From Rhodoblastus sp963736175 (GTDB taxonomy: Bacteria; Pseudomonadota; Alphaproteobacteria; Rhizobiales; Beijerinckiaceae), in the NCBI GenBank assembly GCA_963736175.1, contig CAVTNU010000040.1, forward strand, positions 1 through 64,000: 64,000 bases of DNA. The letters are read 5' to 3'. Below, piece after piece: positions 35,612 through 47,649 of the stretch. Below the pieces are notes generated by a model, which saw only the letters and a list, made by a program, of their open reading frames with translations, ran no database searches and had not been told where the DNA came from. Position numbers and translations under genes: made by a program. Every line of letters starts with the position of its first letter. The stretch's first letter is position 1.

Positions 35612-35665
35612 CTTGCGCCGGATCGGCGCAAGTCCATACGCCGGACGCAGCGCGGCTGCGTCCGG
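35612..35665 (-). other. Two tandem hairpins in the infB-rbfA spacer
   Basis: CTTGCGCC-GGATC-GGCGCAAG (35612-35632) and CCGGACGCAG-CGCGG-CTGCGTCCGG (35641-35665) are both perfect stems. Neither is followed by a T-run on the transcribed strand, so they are not ordinary terminators. They may stabilise or process the mRNA between infB and rbfA. Confidence 0.55.
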
Positions 35666-35676
35666 AAACCGGCGGA

Positions 35677-38360
<2,684 letters not shown>

Positions 38361-38364
<4 letters not shown>

Positions 38365-39092
38365 GCGTCCCAGGGCTCAAGGCCGTTCGAACAATCCGCC
38401 TTGAAGTCCTGCTCCAAAGCCTTGCCATCAATCAACTTGCCCCCCTCGCCGGGGGCGTCTTCGTCTTCGTCCAGGCCGCGATATACCGCAAGTCGCCGGC
38501 ATGAGGCGAGAAAAACCTTCGCCGCCGCCTGCGCTTTGAGCGCAGCATGTATCACATTTGACCGCCCTAACGCCAAGTCCAATTGGGCGGAGGAAAATAA
38601 TCCGATTTCCGGCGGCAGGACGGCGCCGAAACGCCGGCTCAGCGCCTGTCGCAATTTGCGTTTGCCGTCCGCGCCGCCGTCGGCCGCATGAACCAGCCCG
38701 CAGATGGACTCGTTGGCGATCGTCGCCTCGACCTTGGCGAAGCCGGTAACGACCTGTCCGGCCTTGTTGGCGATGGCCAGAGCCTGAAGGGCGTCGGCCT
38801 GCAACAGCGCCTCGACCTGATCGGCCAGACTCGGCGGAACCGCCGCCTTGTCCTTGAAGCCGCGCGCGAAGGCCTGGCGTTTGATCGCCTGTTCGACGAG
38901 CGCCCGCGATGTTTTGACCCAGACCCCGCGTCCCGGCAACTTGCGTTTGACATCCGGCGTCACGACCCCGTCCGGCGCGAGGACGAAGCGGATCATGTCC
39001 GCCGGCGCATGCTCCTGGCGCGTCACGACGCAAGTTCGCGCGACGGAGGAAGCCTCCATCTCGTCTTCAAGTTTCTTTGCGCGTGACGCCAA
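38361..39092 (-). CDS. ylxR: YlxR (DUF448) RNA-binding protein with L7Ae-like domain
   Basis: 243 residues. The N-terminal DUF448 domain has RTCVVTRQEHAPADMIRFVL and PGRGVWVKTSRALVEQAI. The C-terminal half (ALAIANKAGQVVTGFAKVEA) is the L7Ae/L30e-like domain fused to it in alphaproteobacteria. YlxR/RnpM homologues bind RNase P RNA in Bacillus. It sits between nusA and infB as usual and overlaps infB by four bases. Confidence 0.92.
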
Positions 39093-39165
39093 ATAATCCT
39101 CGTTTCAATGCGCTCGCCATTAGCGCGCGGCCCTCGCCGTCATGACCGGCGCGAACCCGCCCGCC

Positions 39166-40770
39166 TCAACTTTCCTCATCGGTCCCGGACTCGGCTTCTT
39201 CCGCCTCGGCCTTGCGCAGATCCGCCTCGTCGATCCAGCCGGCCTTGACGCGCGCCTGCATGACGATCGTTTCGGCCTCCTCGCGCGAAATTTCCATTCC
39301 ATCGAGGAAGCCGGGATATTTCGTCGTTTCGCCGTCCTTCTTTTCGCTCCAACCGACGAGATCGTCGGTGGCGCAGCCGGCGAGATCCTCAACCGTCTTG
39401 ACGTCGTTCTCGCCGAGCTTCACCAGCATGGCGGTGGTGACGCCCTCCACTTCCCTCAGTTCGTCGGCGACGCCCAATTCCTTGCGCCGCGCGTCGAGCT
39501 CGGCCTCGATGCGGGCGAGATAGTCCTTGGCGCGATTTTGAATTTCGCTCGCCGTCTCCTCGTCGAAGCCCTCGATCGAGGCGACTTCGGCGGGATCGAC
39601 GACGGCCAGCTCCTCGACCGAACGGAAGCCCTCGGACGCCAGCAATTGGCCGACGACCTCGTCGACGTCGAGCGCGTTCATGAAGATGTTGGTGCGCTCG
39701 ATGAATTCCTTCTGACGGCGCTCCGATTCCTCGGCCTCGGTGAGAATGTCGATGTCCCAGCCGGTGAGCTGAGAGGCGAGACGCACGTTCTGGCCGCGCC
39801 GGCCGATGGCGAGCGAGAGCTGATCGTCGGGCACCACCACCTCGATACGGGCGGAGTCCTCGTCCAGCACCACCTTGACCACTTCGGCCGGCTGCAAGGC
39901 GTTGACGATGAACGTGGCGGCGTCGGCCGACCAGGGAATGATATCGATCTTCTCGCCCTGCAATTCGTTGACGACCGCCTGTACGCGCGAGCCGCGCATA
40001 CCGACGCAGGCGCCGACCGGATCAATCGAGCTGTCGCGCGAGATCACGGCGATCTTGGCGCGCGAGCCAGGGTCGCGGGCGACCGACTTGACCTCGATGA
40101 CGCCGTCATAGATTTCCGGCACTTCCTGCTGGAACAATTTGGCCATGAACTGGGGGTGGGTGCGCGACAGGAAAATCTGCGGACCGCGCTGCTCGCGCCG
40201 CACGTCGTAGACATAGGCGCGCACGCGGTCTCCGGGGCGGAACATCTCGCGCGGGATCATTTCGTCGCGGCGGATGATGGCCTCGCCGCGCCCCAGATCG
40301 ACGATGACGTTGCCGTATTCGACGCGCTTGACCACGCCGTTGATGACGTCGCCGATACGGTCCTTGAACTCCTCGTACTGGCGGTCGCGCTCGGCCTCGC
40401 GCACCTTTTGCACGATGACCTGCTTGGCGGACTGGGCGGCGATGCGGCCGAAATCGACGGGCGGCAGCGTCTCGGCGATCCAGTCGCCGACCTGCGCCGC
40501 CGGATTGCGCTTGCGCGCGTCGGCGAGAAGAATTTGCGTCGCCTCGCTCTCGATCTGGTCGACCACCAGCATCAGGCGCGAATAACGCACTTCGCCGGTG
40601 CGCGGATTGATCTCGGCGCGCACCTCCGTTTCCTGGCCGTAGCGCGAGCGCGCCGCCTTCTGCATCGCGTCTTCCATCGAGGCGAGCACGATCGAACGGT
40701 CGATCGATTTGTCGCGCGCGACCGCGTCGGCGATCTGCAAGAGTTCAAGGCGATTGGCGCTGACGGCCAT
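39166..40770 (-). CDS. nusA: Transcription termination/antitermination factor NusA
   Basis: 534 residues. An N-terminal RNA polymerase-binding domain (ANRLELLQIADAVARDKSID) leads into the S1 domain (ITGVVKRV-like; VNGVVKRVEYGNVIVDLG region). KH domains carry GACVGMRGSRVQAVVNEL and LAIGRRGQNVRLASQL. Two C-terminal helix-hairpin-helix repeats (SIEGFDEETASEIQNRA and VEGVTTAMLVKLGENDVKT) and an acidic tail finish the protein. It lies second in the rimP operon. Confidence 0.97.
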   Translation of the reverse strand: MAVSANRLELLQIADAVARDKSIDRSIVLASMEDAMQKAARSRYGQETEVRAEINPRTGEVRYSRLMLVVDQIESEATQILLADARKRNPAAQVGDWIAETLPPVDFGRIAAQSAKQVIVQKVREAERDRQYEEFKDRIGDVINGVVKRVEYGNVIVDLGRGEAIIRRDEMIPREMFRPGDRVRAYVYDVRREQRGPQIFLSRTHPQFMAKLFQQEVPEIYDGVIEVKSVARDPGSRAKIAVISRDSSIDPVGACVGMRGSRVQAVVNELQGEKIDIIPWSADAATFIVNALQPAEVVKVVLDEDSARIEVVVPDDQLSLAIGRRGQNVRLASQLTGWDIDILTEAEESERRQKEFIERTNIFMNALDVDEVVGQLLASEGFRSVEELAVVDPAEVASIEGFDEETASEIQNRAKDYLARIEAELDARRKELGVADELREVEGVTTAMLVKLGENDVKTVEDLAGCATDDLVGWSEKKDGETTKYPGFLDGMEISREEAETIVMQARVKAGWIDEADLRKAEAEEAESGTDEES

Positions 40771-40788
40771 GGGTTTTCTCCTGAAGGT

Positions 40789-41586
40789 TCAGTTTTTTGT
40801 GTCGTCGGGACGGCGGGCCGCGCCGCCGCCTTTTTTGAAATGCGCCCGGATTCCGGCCGGAAGCACAGGTTTCGATTTATTGCCCTTGGGCTTGGCCGCG
40901 GCTGTCGCGCCAAAACGACCCGGCCCGCGCGCCGGGCGCGCATCCTCGTTCGGCGGGGTTTCGTCTTCCTCGCCCGCGACCTTGGCGGCCGCCTTGGCGG
41001 CGCGCAGGGCCTGGCGAATGAGTTCTTCGGTCAGCACCAGCTTGGCCTCGTCGAGATCGCGCAGGACGATGCGGACCCGCTTTTCTTCGTCGGCGCGCGC
41101 GTCGTTGCGCTCCAGCGTCAGCAGCGCGTCCTTGCCCAGGCCTTCGACGGCGATGACGACGCCGCGAAATCTCTTGCGGCCGCTTTCGTGCGGATGGCTC
41201 AGCTCGACGCGCGCCTCCTGGCCGACAGCGCGACGGAAATCGGACGTCCGCACCAGCGGCCGATCGATGCCCGGCGAGGAAATTTCCAGACGATACGCGG
41301 AGGCCACGACATCCTCAACGTCGAACGCCGGCGAAAGCGCGTCGTTGATCGCCTCGCAATCTTCGATGGTCAGCACGCCGTCGGCGCGCTCGGCCATGAT
41401 CTGCACCGTCGTACCCTGCCCAGCGAGGATTTTGACCCGCACGAGGCGAAAACCCATGCTGATCAGGATGCGCTCCGTTACATGGGCGATACGCGCCGCC
41501 ATGCCGGTCTCGCCGACAAGGCGCGGCTCGTCCAAAGGCGCGGCGAAATCGGCCTGCTGGGGTATATGGGACTCGGATTCGCTCAA
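40789..41586 (-). CDS. rimP: Ribosome maturation factor RimP
   Basis: Needed for 30S assembly. From TTG 41586 it has about 265 residues: EPRLVGETGMAARIAHVTERI, ISMGFRLVRVKIL, IEDCEAINDALSPAFDVED, YRLEISSPGIDRPLVRTSDF and a basic C-terminal extension found in alphaproteobacteria. A frame from ATG 41661 exists, but it would place the leader terminator inside the gene, so I prefer the later start. First gene of rimP-nusA-ylxR-infB-rbfA-truB. Confidence 0.93.
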   Translation of the reverse strand: MSESESHIPQQADFAAPLDEPRLVGETGMAARIAHVTERILISMGFRLVRVKILAGQGTTVQIMAERADGVLTIEDCEAINDALSPAFDVEDVVASAYRLEISSPGIDRPLVRTSDFRRAVGQEARVELSHPHESGRKRFRGVVIAVEGLGKDALLTLERNDARADEEKRVRIVLRDLDEAKLVLTEELIRQALRAAKAAAKVAGEEDETPPNEDARPARGPGRFGATAAAKPKGNKSKPVLPAGIRAHFKKGGGAARRPDDTKN

Positions 41587-41604
41587 AAAAGACCCGTCTA
41601 TAAC

Positions 41605-41636
41605 GAAAAAGAGCGGGTCCCGTCCGGGCCCCACTC
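41605..41636 (-). terminator. rimP leader terminator (candidate attenuator)
   Basis: On the minus strand GAGTGGG and CCCGCTC enclose GCCCGGACGGGA and are followed by TTTTT, between the promoter and rimP. A GGCCC at about 41644-41648 could pair with GGGCC inside it to form an antiterminator. A rimP-leader attenuator is described in alphaproteobacteria ahead of rimP-nusA-infB, and this matches its position. Confidence 0.65.
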
Positions 41637-41684
41637 TCGCAAGGGCCACGTTAGCAGCCATAACGAAGATGTTGTCGTAGGCGT

Positions 41685-41713
41685 TCTATAGCGCGGCGGA
41701 AGGCGATTGGCAA
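41685..41713 (-). promoter_or_regulatory. Sigma-70 promoter of the rimP-nusA-infB operon
   Basis: On the minus strand TTGCCA (41708-41713), 17 bases, TATAGA (41685-41690). Spacing is ideal and the sequence near consensus. Transcription would start at about 41678, giving a leader of roughly 90 bases before rimP. Confidence 0.7.
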
Positions 41714-41778
41714 GGAAATTGGCGGCAGGCGCAAACGGACGCGGCGGGACGCAAGACCGCGGCGTCGATCGTTGGCGT

Positions 41779-41986
41779 CCCTTCTCCCTGTTTACGGGGA
41801 GAAGGTCAGGATGAGGGGCAAGGCGATTGGCCTCAGTGATGATTGTTTTGCTGATCGACCGCGGAGATTTTGCATTCCGACGACGGGGAGCCTTCTTGCC
41901 CCGGCCCCTCACCCCAACCCTCTCCCCGCATAGCCCGTCGAAAGACGGGCGTTCTAGCGAACACCCTATTGCGGGGAAAGGGGGCG
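41779..41986. repeat. Intergenic palindromic repeat cluster
   Basis: One unit is CCTTCTCCC...GGGGAGAAGG (41780-41805). A second starts CCCTCACCCCAACCCTC near 41916, contains the hairpin GCCCGTC-GAAA-GACGGGC (41933-41950) and closes with GCGGGGAAAGGGGG. These resemble the dispersed CCCTCACCC-type repeats widespread in alphaproteobacterial genomes. The stop codon of the yjbR gene lies inside it. Confidence 0.65.
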
Positions 41987-42379
41987 CGCTACCCGGCCGA
42001 AGCCGTCCTCCGCCAGTCCGAGTTCGCGTCGCGCCTTGCGGCTGAGGCCGGCGGCGACGAGGCGGTGCGACAGCGCGATCAATTCGCGCAGCTCCTTCTG
42101 GTCGACCCGCGGCGAGGGCAGCGCCTGAATCCATTTCAGTCCACGCGAGGCGAGATAGGGCGCTGGCCGAAAGCCCGCTTGCTGGCGCAGGACTTCGAAG
42201 CCGATTTCGCTGACCTTGAAGGAAAAAGCCGGGCCACGGCATTGCGGCGCCAGATCCTCCCAGCCGCCGATGCAGAACACCTTGCCGCCGACCTTCCAGA
42301 CATGCGAGCCGCCCCATTGCACGACATGGGTCGTCGCCGGCAGGCTGGCGCAAAACAGGTTGTATTCGTCGTAGGTCAT
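41966..42379 (-). CDS. MmcQ/YjbR family protein
   Basis: 137 residues. MTYDEYNLFCASLPATTHVVQW and VWKVGGKVFCIGGW, with FKVSEIGFEVLRQQAGFRPAPY, define the MmcQ/YjbR fold (DNA-binding-like, function unsettled). KELRELIALSHRLVAAGLSRKARREL closes the domain. The last residues and stop lie in the intergenic repeat, suggesting the repeat inserted at the 3' end. Confidence 0.85.
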   Translation of the reverse strand: MTYDEYNLFCASLPATTHVVQWGGSHVWKVGGKVFCIGGWEDLAPQCRGPAFSFKVSEIGFEVLRQQAGFRPAPYLASRGLKWIQALPSPRVDQKELRELIALSHRLVAAGLSRKARRELGLAEDGFGRVARPLSPQ

Positions 42380-42447
42380 CGCCGCATCGTCGCGGCGAAC
42401 GGAGCGCGTGTCCAGTCGTCCGATCGAGCAGGCGGGCGCGAGCGCCG

Positions 42448-44254
42448 TCAGCTATCCATCTTCAGCGCGGCGATGAAGGCTTCCTGCGGAATTTCGACCT
42501 TGCCGAACTGACGCATGCGCTTTTTGCCTTCCTTCTGCTTTTCCAGCAGCTTGCGCTTGCGGCTGACGTCGCCGCCGTAGCATTTCGCCGTCACGTCCTT
42601 GCGCAGCGCGCGGATCGTTTCACGCGCGATGATCTTGGCGCCGATCGCCGCCTGAATCGGAATCTGGAACATGTGCTGCGGGATCAGTTCGCGCAACTTC
42701 TCGCACATGGCGCGCCCGCGCATTTCGGCGCGCGTGCGATGCACCAGCATCGACAGCGCGTCGACTGGTTCGGCGTTGACCAGCAGCGACATCTTGACCA
42801 GATCGCCCTCGCGATAATCGATCAACTGATAGTCAAAGGACGCGTAGCCCTTGGAGATCGACTTCAGCCGGTCGTAAAAGTCGAACACGACCTCGTTGAG
42901 CGGCAGTTCGTAGACCACCATCGCGCGCTTGCCGACATAGTTCAGATCGATCTGCACGCCGCGCCGATCCTGGCAAAGCTTCAGCACGGAGCCGAGATAT
43001 TCGTCCGGCGTCAGGATCGTCGCCTTGATCCAGGGCTCCTGGATTTCGGCGATCTTGACGACATCGGGCATATCGGCGGGATTATGCAGCTCGATCGTCT
43101 CGCCGTTATTCATGATGATCTTGTAAATGACCGAGGGGGCGGTCGCGATCAGGTCGAGATTGAACTCGCGCTCCAGCCGCTCCTGAATGATCTCGAGGTG
43201 CAAAAGCCCCAAAAAGCCGCAGCGGAAGCCGAAGCCGAGCGCGGCGGAGGATTCCATTTCAAAGGAAAAGCTGGCGTCGTTGAGCCGGAGCTTGCCCATC
43301 GCCGCGCGCAGATCCTCGAAATCGGCGGCGTCGACCGGAAACAGACCGCAGAACACCACTGGCTGCGCCGGCTTGAAGCCCGGCAACGCCGCGGCGCAGG
43401 ACTTTCGTTCGTCGGTGATGGTGTCGCCGACGCGCGTGTCGGCCACCTGTTTGATCTGGGCGGTGATGAAGCCGATCTCGCCCGGTCCGAGTTGCCCGGC
43501 GTCCTGCATTTTCGGGCGGAAGACGCCGAGGCGGTCGACCTCGTAATGGGCGCCGGCGGCCAGCATCTGGATTTTCTGGCCTTTTTTTAACACGCCGTCG
43601 AAAATGCGCACCAGAACCACGACGCCGAGATAGGAGTCATACCAGCTATCGACCAGCAGAGCTTTCAGCGGGGCGTTTTCGTCGCCGGTCGGCGGCGGCA
43701 ATTTCTTGACGATGGCTTCGAGCACCAGGTCGATGCCGACGCCGGTCTTGGCGGAAATCGGCACGGCTTCGGAGGCGTCGAGGCCGATCACTTCCTCGAT
43801 CTGCGCCTTGATGCGCTCCGGCTCGGCCGCCGGCAGGTCGATCTTGTTGAGGACCGGAACGATTTCATGGCCGGCGTCGAGCGCGTGATAGACGTTGGCG
43901 AGCGTCTGCGCCTCGACGCCCTGGCTGGCGTCGACCACCAGCAGCGAGCCTTCGCAGGCGGCCAGCGAGCGCGACACCTCATAGGCGAAGTCGACGTGGC
44001 CGGGCGTGTCCATTAGATTGAGGATATAGGTCTTGCCGTCCTGCGCCGTATATTCGAGGCGCACCGTCTGGGCCTTGATGGTGATGCCGCGTTCGCGCTC
44101 GATATCCATCGAATCGAGAACCTGCTCGACCATGTCGCGCGCCGCCACCGTCCCGGTATGCTGAAATCAGCCGGTCGGCCAGCGTCGATTTGCCATGGTC
44201 GATGTGGGCGACGATGGAGAAGTTGCGGATGTTGTCGATTTTATGCGCGCTCAT
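42448..44254 (-). pseudogene. lepA: Elongation factor 4 (LepA), interrupted by a single-base frameshift
   Basis: A ribosomal GTPase acting in back-translocation or 30S assembly. The start (ATG 44254) reads MSAHKIDNIRNFSIVAHIDHG-type sequence with the P-loop AHIDHGKSTLADRLI. Immediately after, at the T-run complementary to 44164-44166, the frame changes. The rest (TGTVAARDMVEQVLDSMDIE, ERGITIKAQTV, NLMDTPGHVDF, NKIDLPAAEPERI, to IPQEAFIAALKMDS) is in another frame. Removing one T restores LIQHTGTVAARDM and a normal 601-residue protein. No alternative start gives a working G domain, so the allele is null if real; an assembly error is equally plausible. Confidence 0.9.
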
Positions 44255-44307
44255 GGGCGGCAGATAGCAGGGGCGCGCGATTTAGGGAAGGGGGCGCGCC
44301 GTCCCGT

Positions 44308-45025
44308 TCACGATTGGAAGTAATCCGGCCTTTGTTCGGCGATCGCCTCGAACATCTGCGTCGTATGGGACAGGTGCCCATCCAGGCTGGCCTTGGCCGC
44401 CTTGACGTCGCGCGCCACGATGGCTTCGGCGAGGAGGCGATGCTCGGCCAGGGATTGCGGCAGTCGCCCAGGCGGAATTCAAGGTCAGACGACGCGCCCG
44501 CTCGAGATGGGCCCGCAGGCCGTCGAGAATCTCGCTGGCGCGCTTGAAGCCCAGCGCCTGAGCGATCAGCCGGTGAAAATCGACGTCCAGCGTGTAAAAC
44601 CCAGAACTGTCGCCGGCCTCCGCCGCCGCCTGCTGATAGCGCAAATTGCGCGACAGGGCCTCCAGCGCCGATTTCGGCATATGGTCGGCGGCCTGTCCGA
44701 CGATTTCATTTTCAATGGCGCGGCGGATCAGCATGAATTCGCGCACGTCGGCGGCGGAAATCTTGGCGACGAAAGATCCATGCTGCGGCTCGATCGTCAC
44801 TAGCTTTTCATAGGCCAGCCGATTGATGGCGGCGGTGACCGGAAAGCGCGAAACGTTCAACCGCTCGCACAGGGCGACCTTGTCGATGGAAGCGCCCGGC
44901 TCAAGCGCGCCCGACAGGATCTGCTCCTTCAACTCCTCGTAGACCTGATCGGCTTTGGAGGCGCGGCGCGCGTCCGAATCGTCAAACGCACGCCTTTGCG
45001 TTCCCGTCCGTTCCCGATTCATCAT
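44308..45025 (-). pseudogene. GntR-family regulator with FCD domain, C-terminal frameshift
   Basis: A winged-helix N-terminus (ASKADQVYEELKEQILSGALEPG, KVALCERLNVSRFPVTAAINRL) is followed by the FCD effector domain (EFMLIRRAIENEIVGQAADH, LDVDFHRLIAQALG). After RARRLTLNS at about 44475 an extra base moves the frame. The expected continuation PGRLPQSLAEHRLLAEAI, SLDGHLSHTTQMFEAIAEQ, RPDYFQS is present in the next frame and ends at 44308. In the unshifted frame a divergent tail runs to 44282. The last FCD helices with a metal-binding His (GHLSHT) are lost if the frameshift is real. It is divergent from the PfkB kinase gene. Confidence 0.85.
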
Positions 45026-45213
45026 CGCCTCGCTAAAAATCCAACGGGGCGCGCAACAACGCCGTTTGCTTCCGCGCCTTTGGCGAACCGCAGCCCCTCA
45101 GTTCGGCCTCGTCTTAGCGCTCCTGAACCTCATATGCTAAGCATAGCAGGGAACGCGGCCAAAGCGAAGGTCGCTAACACCTTGTCAGCGTGGAAAAAAC
45201 AACGAAAGCCCAG

Positions 45214-46170
45214 ATGAACGGCTCCATCCTGAGCTTTGGCGAGGCGATTGTCGACCTCATTCCGAAATCCGATTCGCCGCCGGATGCGCCCACATTCGCC
45301 CGCGTGCTGGGCGGCTCGCAATTCAACGTCGCCATCGGCCTCGCCCGGCTCGGCGTCCCTTGCGCCTTCGGCGGGCTGATCTCGACCGATTGGGGCGGGA
45401 AGGCGTTCGAGGCGGCGCTGGCCGAGGCCGGCGCGGCAGCGACCGGCCTCACGCGGGTCGAGGCGCCAAGCCCTTTGGCGCTGATCGCCCCTGGCAGCCA
45501 GAACGGGCGCGCCGATTATCGCTTCTGTTTCGATGGATCGGCGATGGATCGCGCGCCGCTGGCGCCGAACCGCTATCCGGCCGGCGTCGCCTGCCTGCAT
45601 GTCGGCTCGTTTTCGGCTTTGCTCGCGCCCTGGCGGCGGCCAGTTCTCGACATGATGATCGCCGCCCCTTTCGCCTCCTTCGATCTGAACATTCGCCCGC
45701 CCCTGATACCGCCGCGCCAGGAAAGCCAAAGCCTGGTCGAAGCCTGCGTGGCGCAGGCCGATATCGTCAAGGCGAGCGAGGAAGACCTCGGCTGGCTCTA
45801 TCCCGACGCGGCGCCGGAAAGCTGCTGCCGGCGCTGGGCCGAACAGGGCGCGCTGGTCGCGCTGACGCGCGGAGAAAATGGCGCGATGGGGTTCTTTCGC
45901 GGCGCTGAGATCGCCTGTCCAGCGCCGAACGTCGTCGTCAAGGACACGATCGGCGCGGGCGATTCCTTCACCGCCGCCTTGCTGGCCAAAGCATCCGAAT
46001 ACGACGCCTTCGCGGCCGCCGGGCGGCTCGCCGTCGCGGCCGAAAATCTGGAAGGCTGGCTGCGCTTCGCCGTGCTGGCCGGCGCCATGACCTGCGAGCG
46101 AGCCGGCGCCGACCCGCCGACCCGCGCCGAAATCCTCGCCCGGACGGACGCCGGTCCGAACGTCCGTTAG
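45214..46170 (+). CDS. PfkB-family carbohydrate kinase (fructokinase-like)
   Basis: About 318 residues from ATG 45214 (GTG 45190 is in frame). Phosphorylates a sugar with ATP. ILSFGEAIVDLIPKSDS is typical of fructokinase/2-keto-3-deoxygluconate kinase types. LGGSQFNVAIGLARLGVPCA is signature 1, and DTIGAGDSFTAALLAKASEY is signature 2 with the catalytic Asp of GAGD. It is divergent from the GntR/FCD regulator, a pairing often seen for sugar-acid use; substrate unassigned. The downstream membrane genes follow by 60 bases. Confidence 0.88.
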   Translation: MNGSILSFGEAIVDLIPKSDSPPDAPTFARVLGGSQFNVAIGLARLGVPCAFGGLISTDWGGKAFEAALAEAGAAATGLTRVEAPSPLALIAPGSQNGRADYRFCFDGSAMDRAPLAPNRYPAGVACLHVGSFSALLAPWRRPVLDMMIAAPFASFDLNIRPPLIPPRQESQSLVEACVAQADIVKASEEDLGWLYPDAAPESCCRRWAEQGALVALTRGENGAMGFFRGAEIACPAPNVVVKDTIGAGDSFTAALLAKASEYDAFAAAGRLAVAAENLEGWLRFAVLAGAMTCERAGADPPTRAEILARTDAGPNVR

Positions 46171-46230
46171 CCGGAGGGAAACGTTTGTCGGCTAACTCTC
46201 AGTGACGGCGTTTTCTGGGAAGAACCGGGC

Positions 46231-47649
46231 TTGGGAAAGACTATTGGACTCTGGCTGTTGTGGTTGGCGCTGGCGTTCGGCGCGCTGAACCTCTATGGCC
46301 CGGATCTGTCCGCCTATCGGCGCGCCGGCGACCCGCCCGACATCAGCGCGTCCGACCTCATCGCGCGCCTGTCCAAGCCCGAACTGATCCTGTTCCACCT
46401 GCGCGACGACGCCGATACGCAACGCTATTTCGCCTACGCCAACGCCATCCTGGGGCGTCCCTACGCCGCCTATTTCGTCCGCACGCTGGACGAATGGCGG
46501 GAAGACGCGGCGCAAACGGCGACCAACCGGCCAGGCGTCGTCACGCCGCAACGCCCGCTTTTGCCCTGGCGCGATTTTTCCGTGGAATATCCGCCGGGCA
46601 TGCTGCTGTTCGCGCTCATGCCGGCGTTGTTCGTCCAGGACTTCAACACCTACCACTTCCTGTTCTCGCTCGAGATGGAGGCGCTGCTGACGGCGGCGGT
46701 TGTTCTGGCGGCGAAAACCGCCAGAATTTTTCGAAAGAGCGAGGGCGACGCGGTGCTGGGCTGGGCCGTCGGCTCGCTCGCGGCCCTGGGCGTCGCCGCC
46801 GTGCGCCGCTACGACCCGTGCGTATCGCTGGCGATCGCGGCGACGGTCTATGGCGTGGCCGCCCGCCGCCCCGCCCTCGCCGGCGGCGCGATGAGCCTCG
46901 GCGCCGTCTGCAAAGGCGTGCCGATCCTGTTGGCGCCTCTGGGGCTGTTCTGGCACGTCCTGCGCGGCGAGCGGCGTGAATTGGCGATCGCCATCGCGAC
47001 GAGCCTTGCCTGCCTCGCCGCGGCGGGCGCGTTCTACGCCTGTCTGGCGGGGCCTCATGTTTTCGACGCCCTCGCCTATCACGGCCAGCGCCCGCTGCAA
47101 TTTGAAAGCCTTTACGGCGGCTTGCTGATCGCCGCGCGCCTGTTCGATCCGACGATCGCGACGAGCGTCTATTCCTTCGGCTCCGACAATATCGTCTCGA
47201 TCCATGAGCCCGCCTTGCGCCGCCTCGCCGAGATTCTCCCCTGGCTGGCGCAGGCCGCGATCTTCGGCTGGGCTTTCGCGCGCATGCGCAAAGCGGAGGA
47301 CGACGAGCAAAAATTCGCCGTGTTGCTCAACGCGGCCTGCGCCTGTTTCGTCTCCTACGCCACACTCGGCAAGGTCTTCTCGCCGCAATACCTGGTCTGG
47401 CTGATCCCGCTCGGCGCGCTCGCCGCGGCCAAGGCCCGGCCGCTCGCCGGCAAATTGATGATCTCCGGCTTTCTCGTCGCCCAGCTCGAATATCCGTTCC
47501 TGTATTCTGGCCTGTCCGACTCGCTCGACCCTGTTTTCGGCGTCGTCGTCGTGATCCGCGCCCTGCTGCTCTGGGCGTGGATCGCCGTTCTGCTGACGTC
47601 GCCCGGCAAGACCCGCCTCGCGGCCATCGATCAAGGAAATCCGGCATGA
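46231..47649 (+). CDS. Polytopic membrane protein, GT87-like (paralogue 1)
   Basis: 472 residues from TTG 46231, with about ten membrane helices. DADTQRYFAYANAILGRPYAAY and WRDFSVEYPPGMLLFALMPA carry the acidic and aromatic positions seen after the first helix of GT87/DUF2029-type polyprenol-phosphate-dependent glycosyltransferases. YSFGSDNIVS and TLGKVFSPQYLVWLIP are also typical. It is strongly similar to the next gene along its whole length, so a tandem duplication. Function as a lipid-linked sugar transferase is inferred. Confidence 0.72.
   Translation: MGKTIGLWLLWLALAFGALNLYGPDLSAYRRAGDPPDISASDLIARLSKPELILFHLRDDADTQRYFAYANAILGRPYAAYFVRTLDEWREDAAQTATNRPGVVTPQRPLLPWRDFSVEYPPGMLLFALMPALFVQDFNTYHFLFSLEMEALLTAAVVLAAKTARIFRKSEGDAVLGWAVGSLAALGVAAVRRYDPCVSLAIAATVYGVAARRPALAGGAMSLGAVCKGVPILLAPLGLFWHVLRGERRELAIAIATSLACLAAAGAFYACLAGPHVFDALAYHGQRPLQFESLYGGLLIAARLFDPTIATSVYSFGSDNIVSIHEPALRRLAEILPWLAQAAIFGWAFARMRKAEDDEQKFAVLLNAACACFVSYATLGKVFSPQYLVWLIPLGALAAAKARPLAGKLMISGFLVAQLEYPFLYSGLSDSLDPVFGVVVVIRALLLWAWIAVLLTSPGKTRLAAIDQGNPA

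Noticed and set aside
39142..41691. 849-codon open frame antisense to nusA and rimP
   Set aside because: Same reason; nusA and rimP are certain on the minus strand and this frame has no recognisable domain.
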